8,181 nucleotides of DNA from Candidatus Altarchaeales archaeon (GTDB taxonomy: Archaea; Altiarchaeota; Altiarchaeia; IMC4; QMZM01): assembly GCA_003663115.1 (NCBI GenBank), contig QMZJ01000056.1, positions 1 through 8,181 on the forward strand, in the 5' to 3' direction. A program made the translations under genes and the position numbers. How positions within the stretch are numbered: the stretch's first letter is position 1; the number at the start of each line of letters is the position of its first letter. The notes under the pieces are model-generated. The model was not told where the DNA came from and did not search any database. It saw only the letters and a list, made by a program, of their open reading frames with translations. Below are positions 5,518 to 8,181 of the stretch, one piece after another.

Positions 5518-5555
5518 TCTGAATATTTACTATTGATTTTTATTAAAATAAGAAA
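5518..5555. promoter_or_regulatory. Compact divergent promoter, hisS / flavin reductase-like gene
   Basis: Only 38 bp separate the two start codons and neither ATG has a Shine-Dalgarno. On the minus strand TATTTTAATAAAAAT (5550-5536) is centred about 26 bp before the hisS ATG. On the plus strand AATATTTAC (5522-5530) is about 30 bp before the ATG at 5556. Each TATA-like element would therefore place initiation at or next to its own start codon, with the two preinitiation complexes overlapping. Confidence 0.45.
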
Positions 5556-6101
5556 ATGAGGCTTGAATTAAAAAAATTTTACAGTGCTCTCGCACCGAGG
5601 CTCGTTGTTCTGGTTTCAAGCGTAGATGGGGATGGAAACGTTAACGCCGCACCGTTTAGCTTTGTTATGCCCGTATCTATGGATCCACCCCTATTGGCAC
5701 TCGCCTCTGCTCACGAGAGAGATACACTGGCCAACATAAGGGAGACGGGGGAATTTGTCGTCAACCTCCCCTCCGAGGAAATTCTTAAAGAGTTGTGGGT
5801 CTGTGCAAAAAATTTTCCGAGAGGTATAGATGAGATAGAGAGGTCTGGTCTGACAGAGATACCATCAGAAAGGGTAAACCCACCAGGGATAGAGGAATGC
5901 GTTGCCTGGTTTGAGTGTAAACTGGTCAATGAATTTGAAGCCGGGGATCACGTGATCCTCCTGGGCGAGGTTTTAGCTGCCCGGGTAAAAGGTGATATTA
6001 TAGATGAAAGGGGTAATCTCGATATCTCATCTGTAAATATTCCCCTGCATCTTGGGGGCTCTGAATTTGCCGTTCCGGAAAGGGTGGTGAGTGTGAAATG
6101 A
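5556..6101 (+). CDS. Flavin reductase-like FMN-binding protein (flavoredoxin family)
   Basis: Split-barrel FMN-binding protein of the flavin reductase-like domain family (DIM6/NTAB group), 181 residues, cytoplasmic. Seen: YSALAPRLVVLVSSVDGDGNVNAAPFSFVMPVS (9-41) with the NAAPFSF FMN-phosphate loop, the PPLLALA strand (44-50), and RDTLANIRETGEFVVNLP (55-72), the typical flavin-contacting and dimer segment; then LGEVLAARV (about 137-145) and the C-terminal PLHLGGSEFAV (163-173), where the family usually ends with a (Y/H)LGG-type sequence. Members reduce free flavin or act as low-potential electron carriers in anaerobes; the exact partner cannot be told. It starts without a Shine-Dalgarno just after a divergent promoter and its stop overlaps the FKBP start (ATGA), so the two are co-transcribed and translationally coupled. 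Confidence 0.88.
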   Translation: MRLELKKFYSALAPRLVVLVSSVDGDGNVNAAPFSFVMPVSMDPPLLALASAHERDTLANIRETGEFVVNLPSEEILKELWVCAKNFPRGIDEIERSGLTEIPSERVNPPGIEECVAWFECKLVNEFEAGDHVILLGEVLAARVKGDIIDERGNLDISSVNIPLHLGGSEFAVPERVVSVK

Positions 6102-6886
6102 TGAACAGGAAAATTGTTCTTTTGGCTCTGGTAATTGCCCTGATCTCCGGGTGTGTTACGGAGAAAATTGAGAGGGTTTCAACAACCACTACAACCGTTC
6201 CATTACTTAGGGCAGGGAATGGAGACACGGTTTATGTCAACTACATCGGGAGATTCACCAATGGTACAATATTTGACACGTCCTACGAGGAAATCGCAAA
6301 GGATGCGGGGATTTACACCATAATAAGGGAGTATAAGCCATTGAAATTTACGATCGGGGAGGGCATGGTTATCCCGGGGTTTGAGGATGCGGTAATTGGT
6401 ATGCATATTGGTGAGGAGAAGACCGTTAGAATCCCGCCCAGATGGGCCTATGGGGAATGGGATCCGAAGAAGGTGATTAAAGTTAACAGAACACAGTCCT
6501 ATCCAAGGATAGAGAATGTCTCCAGAAGGCTATTTATACAGCATATTGGCAGGAGGCCGCGCATAGGTATGAAGTACATGGCCCCTCCTTACCACTGGAA
6601 CAGGACAGTTATCAACTTTACCGATTATGTAGTTACAGTAAGGCACGATCCGGGCCCAAATGCCACGGCACCAACAAGCTTCGGTGAGGCAGAGGTCAGT
6701 GTCGATAACGAATCGCTCTATATGAGGGTAAATCCGAGGGTTGGCACAACAGTAATGACTGCTGAGGGCAGGGCAAAAATTCTGAATGTTACCGATGACC
6801 TGATAACCCTGGATTTCAATCACTGGCTGGCGGGAAAAACACTGATATTTGACCTGAAACTGGAGAATATCACCAGAGGGCGTTAA
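6098..6886 (+). CDS. Lipoprotein FKBP-type peptidyl-prolyl isomerase with long insert
   Basis: Predicted surface-anchored prolyl cis-trans isomerase/chaperone, 262 residues. Basic MMNRK start, hydrophobic stretch and lipobox LISGC place a lipidated Cys at 19, followed by a Thr-rich tether (29-33). The FKBP domain follows: GDTVYVNYIGRFTNGTIFDTS (42-62, with Y49 and F59-D60), FTIGEGMVIPGFEDAVIGMHIGEEKTVRIPPRWAYG (84-119) and, far downstream, DFNHWLAGKTLIFDLKLENI (239-258). Between Y118 and N241 lies an insert of about 120 residues, longer than the ~65-residue SlyD-type flap domain and like the long archaeal FKBPs. Nine N-x-S/T sequons (N55, 130, 140, 168, 173, 188, 204, 230, 257) fit glycosylation outside the cell. 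GGTGA (6086-6090) serves as Shine-Dalgarno; the next codon (6101) is an alternative ATG. The 3' end overlaps the deacetylase-family gene by 17 bp. SlyD-like metal-binding His/Cys tails are absent. Confidence 0.93.
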   Translation: MMNRKIVLLALVIALISGCVTEKIERVSTTTTTVPLLRAGNGDTVYVNYIGRFTNGTIFDTSYEEIAKDAGIYTIIREYKPLKFTIGEGMVIPGFEDAVIGMHIGEEKTVRIPPRWAYGEWDPKKVIKVNRTQSYPRIENVSRRLFIQHIGRRPRIGMKYMAPPYHWNRTVINFTDYVVTVRHDPGPNATAPTSFGEAEVSVDNESLYMRVNPRVGTTVMTAEGRAKILNVTDDLITLDFNHWLAGKTLIFDLKLENITRGR

Positions 6887-7904
6887 ATTTTTTATCTAGA
6901 ACGAGGGTAAGATCCTTTATGGACTCCTTTGGTTTATGTTCAATCTCGATCTCCGGTTCCATACCAAGTAACGTCTTAATCACGACATAAGAGGATGTTG
7001 CGAGGGCATCCAGGTTATAGCCTCCCTCCAGTTCTATAACCATACGTCCATGACAGAGTCTTTTTGCCAGATTCAGAAGAGAGGATGTCATCTTGCAATA
7101 ACCCTTCTCCGTTAATGATAGCGACCCTATTGGATCATCTCTGTGAGAATCAAAGCCCGCCGATATGGCTATGAAATCCGGTTTAAATCTCTCAATTCTC
7201 GGCAGAACAAATTTATTGAGTATGTACAAATACTCGGAATCTCCGGTACCTGGTGGAACCGGGATATTTATTGTATAACCCTCACCCTTGTTTTCACCGA
7301 TCTGATCGATAAATCCCGTTCCGGGATATATTGTCCTCGGATCCTGATGGATGGAGATGTTTAGAACAGATGGATCATCATAGAAGATATCCATCGTTCC
7401 ATTTGCGGCGTGAACATCCCAGTCAAATATGCAGGCTTTTTTTATACTGTAATTATCCTGGAGATACCTGATCATTATCGCGACATTGTTGAAATAGCAG
7501 AACCCCATCGCCCTGTTCTTTGTGACATGATGCCCGGGGGGTCTTATGAGAGCAAAGGCATTATCGACCTTTTTCTCGATGACGGATTTTCCGGCAAGGA
7601 TCTCACCGCCAGCCGCGAGCCTCGCTATATCGTATGTATTTTCTCTGCAATAGGTATCTAAATCTATCGGACCCCCTCCACTCTCGCTGAGTCTCCTTAT
7701 GTATTCCAGATGCTCACGCGTATGAACCCTGAGAATGTCTTCGTCGGAGCAGCGCTCCGGGGTGAGGACATCAACCTGTTCCAGGATTCCCGTCCGCCTG
7801 AGCATCTCCATTATGGCAATCAGTCTCTCCTTCCTCTCCGGGTGGGAAGGACCGGCAAAGTGCTTCAGGTAGTCTTCATGATAGATCAGGGCCGTTTTGT
7901 TCAT
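6870..7904 (-). CDS. Histone deacetylase-family (class II HDAC-like) Zn hydrolase
   Basis: Arginase-fold zinc hydrolase of the HDAC/acetoin-utilization/acetylpolyamine amidohydrolase superfamily, 344 residues, cytoplasmic. Seen: HPER (21-24) near the N-terminus; RPPGHH (121-126) with the catalytic His pair H125-H126; GFCYFNN (134-140); DWDVHAANGT (161-170) with zinc ligands D163 and H165; SAGFDSHRDDP (248-258) with zinc ligand D252; and ELEGGYN (291-297) with the transition-state Tyr296. The catalytic set is complete, but the usual HHGNGT reads HAANGT, losing the second His and the Gly. Likely substrates are acetyl-lysine on chromatin or other proteins, or acetylpolyamines; sequence alone does not decide. 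A G-rich stretch (CTGGGGGGG) inside the polB end can act as ribosome binding site, and the ATG is 1 bp past the polB stop, so the two are co-transcribed. Confidence 0.95.
   Translation of the reverse strand: MNKTALIYHEDYLKHFAGPSHPERKERLIAIMEMLRRTGILEQVDVLTPERCSDEDILRVHTREHLEYIRRLSESGGGPIDLDTYCRENTYDIARLAAGGEILAGKSVIEKKVDNAFALIRPPGHHVTKNRAMGFCYFNNVAIMIRYLQDNYSIKKACIFDWDVHAANGTMDIFYDDPSVLNISIHQDPRTIYPGTGFIDQIGENKGEGYTINIPVPPGTGDSEYLYILNKFVLPRIERFKPDFIAISAGFDSHRDDPIGSLSLTEKGYCKMTSSLLNLAKRLCHGRMVIELEGGYNLDALATSSYVVIKTLLGMEPEIEIEHKPKESIKDLTLVLDKKFNALW
6888..6895 (+). terminator. T-run possible terminator of the flavin reductase-FKBP operon
   Basis: TTTTTTAT starts 1 bp after the FKBP stop codon. 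It lies inside the 3' end of the oppositely oriented deacetylase-family gene, where AAA codons (Lys-Lys-Phe) create it, so its role as a terminator is a guess. Confidence 0.25.
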
Positions 7905-7905
7905 A

Positions 7906-8181
7906 CTAAAACCCCCCCAGTTTCATCTGTTTACCAAGGCCCCTCAATTCATCCTCTGAGTAGCCAAGAGCCTCCAGAATTCTCAAAACCGACGGAAGAA
8001 CCTGATTGTTTATATAGTAGTCCGGGTCATAATCCCCCTCCTCAACGAAGTCTATTATCCGTGCCTTATCGCTTATGCTCTTACCTTTTCTTGTAATTAC
8101 GTAGGTTACGATATCGCCCTGCCTGAATTCCAGACCCCTCTTCATCGCCTTTTTTGCAGCCACGATGTGTGGTCCCTCAGA
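7906..8181 (-). CDS. polB: Family B DNA polymerase, C-terminal thumb fragment (gene continues beyond the window)
   Basis: The last 91 residues of a replicative archaeal B-family DNA polymerase; the frame is open to the window edge, so the gene is cut by the window and not broken. The reading SEGPHIVAAKKAMKRG joins RQGDIVTYVITRKGKSISDKAR and DYDPDYYINNQVLPSVLRILEALGY, the conserved thumb pattern of archaeal PolB (PHV.AA.. / G..V.YV...G..ISD.A / YD..YYI.NQ.LPA..RIL...GY). A GTG at 8163 is an internal Val codon and not the start. The protein ends QMKLGGF, which fits the sliding-clamp motif Q-x-x-L-x-x-F at the very C-terminus, where PCNA-binding PIP motifs of these polymerases usually lie. It is followed after 1 bp by the deacetylase-family gene. 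Confidence 0.93.
   Translation of the reverse strand, partial: SEGPHIVAAKKAMKRGLEFRQGDIVTYVITRKGKSISDKARIIDFVEEGDYDPDYYINNQVLPSVLRILEALGYSEDELRGLGKQMKLGGF

Noticed and set aside
7710..8096. 128-codon + strand frame across the deacetylase-polB junction
   Set aside because: Antisense to two well-supported genes, with no ribosome site and a low-quality composition.
8163..8163. GTG at 8163 as the start of an 85-residue protein
   Set aside because: The frame stays open to the window edge and reads conserved PolB thumb residues (GPHI) before it, so it is an internal Val codon.
1..8181. CRISPR array, insertion sequence ends, or a defence or toxin-antitoxin system
   Set aside because: No regularly spaced repeats, no paired terminal inverted repeats with target duplications, and no nuclease or toxin motifs were seen; the genes are mostly core functions.

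Overview
The window is chromosomal DNA from an archaeon, most likely euryarchaeal-type. The evidence is a general transcription factor TFB, a histidyl-tRNA synthetase, an Fe/sulfide-type Thi4 thiazole synthase with His instead of the active-site Cys, a class III (archaeal) prepilin signal peptide, a DUF4013 membrane protein, the C-terminus of an archaeal family B DNA polymerase, and archaeal TATA boxes about 26-30 bp upstream of several start codons. Arginine codons AGA/AGG and isoleucine ATA are frequent, as in many thermophilic archaea. I cannot fix the lineage further.

Layout. Bases 1-430 are AT-rich and degenerate. They hold a relic on + that resembles the N-terminus of an archaeal AAA ATPase and breaks down at its Walker A motif, plus an intact 48-codon reading frame on - (213-359) with its own Shine-Dalgarno sequence. 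Next comes tfb on +, preceded by a leader of about 125 nt that can form two hairpins and carries an exact complement of the tfb ribosome binding site. A TrkA-type NAD-binding regulator (-) converges on tfb and diverges from thi4 (+). A DUF4013 membrane protein (-) converges on thi4 and diverges from a class III signal-peptide pilin-like protein (+). hisS (-) converges on the pilin gene and diverges, across only 38 bp, from a flavin reductase-like gene (+). That gene overlaps, through ATGA, a lipoprotein FKBP-type prolyl isomerase (+). On the right, the polB 3' end and a histone deacetylase-family gene lie on -, separated by 1 bp. The deacetylase gene overlaps the FKBP gene tail to tail by 17 bp.

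Functionally the region is mostly housekeeping: transcription initiation, translation, replication, thiamine synthesis, ion-transport regulation, and an exported fraction (pilin, glycosylation-rich FKBP lipoprotein). Most genes look leaderless or short-leadered, so the long structured tfb leader stands out and is the best candidate here for an undescribed regulatory system. The main secondary leads are the small minus-strand ORF, the HHG-to-HAA change in the deacetylase-family enzyme, the shortened second HTH of the TFB, and the nine N-glycosylation sequons of the FKBP lipoprotein.
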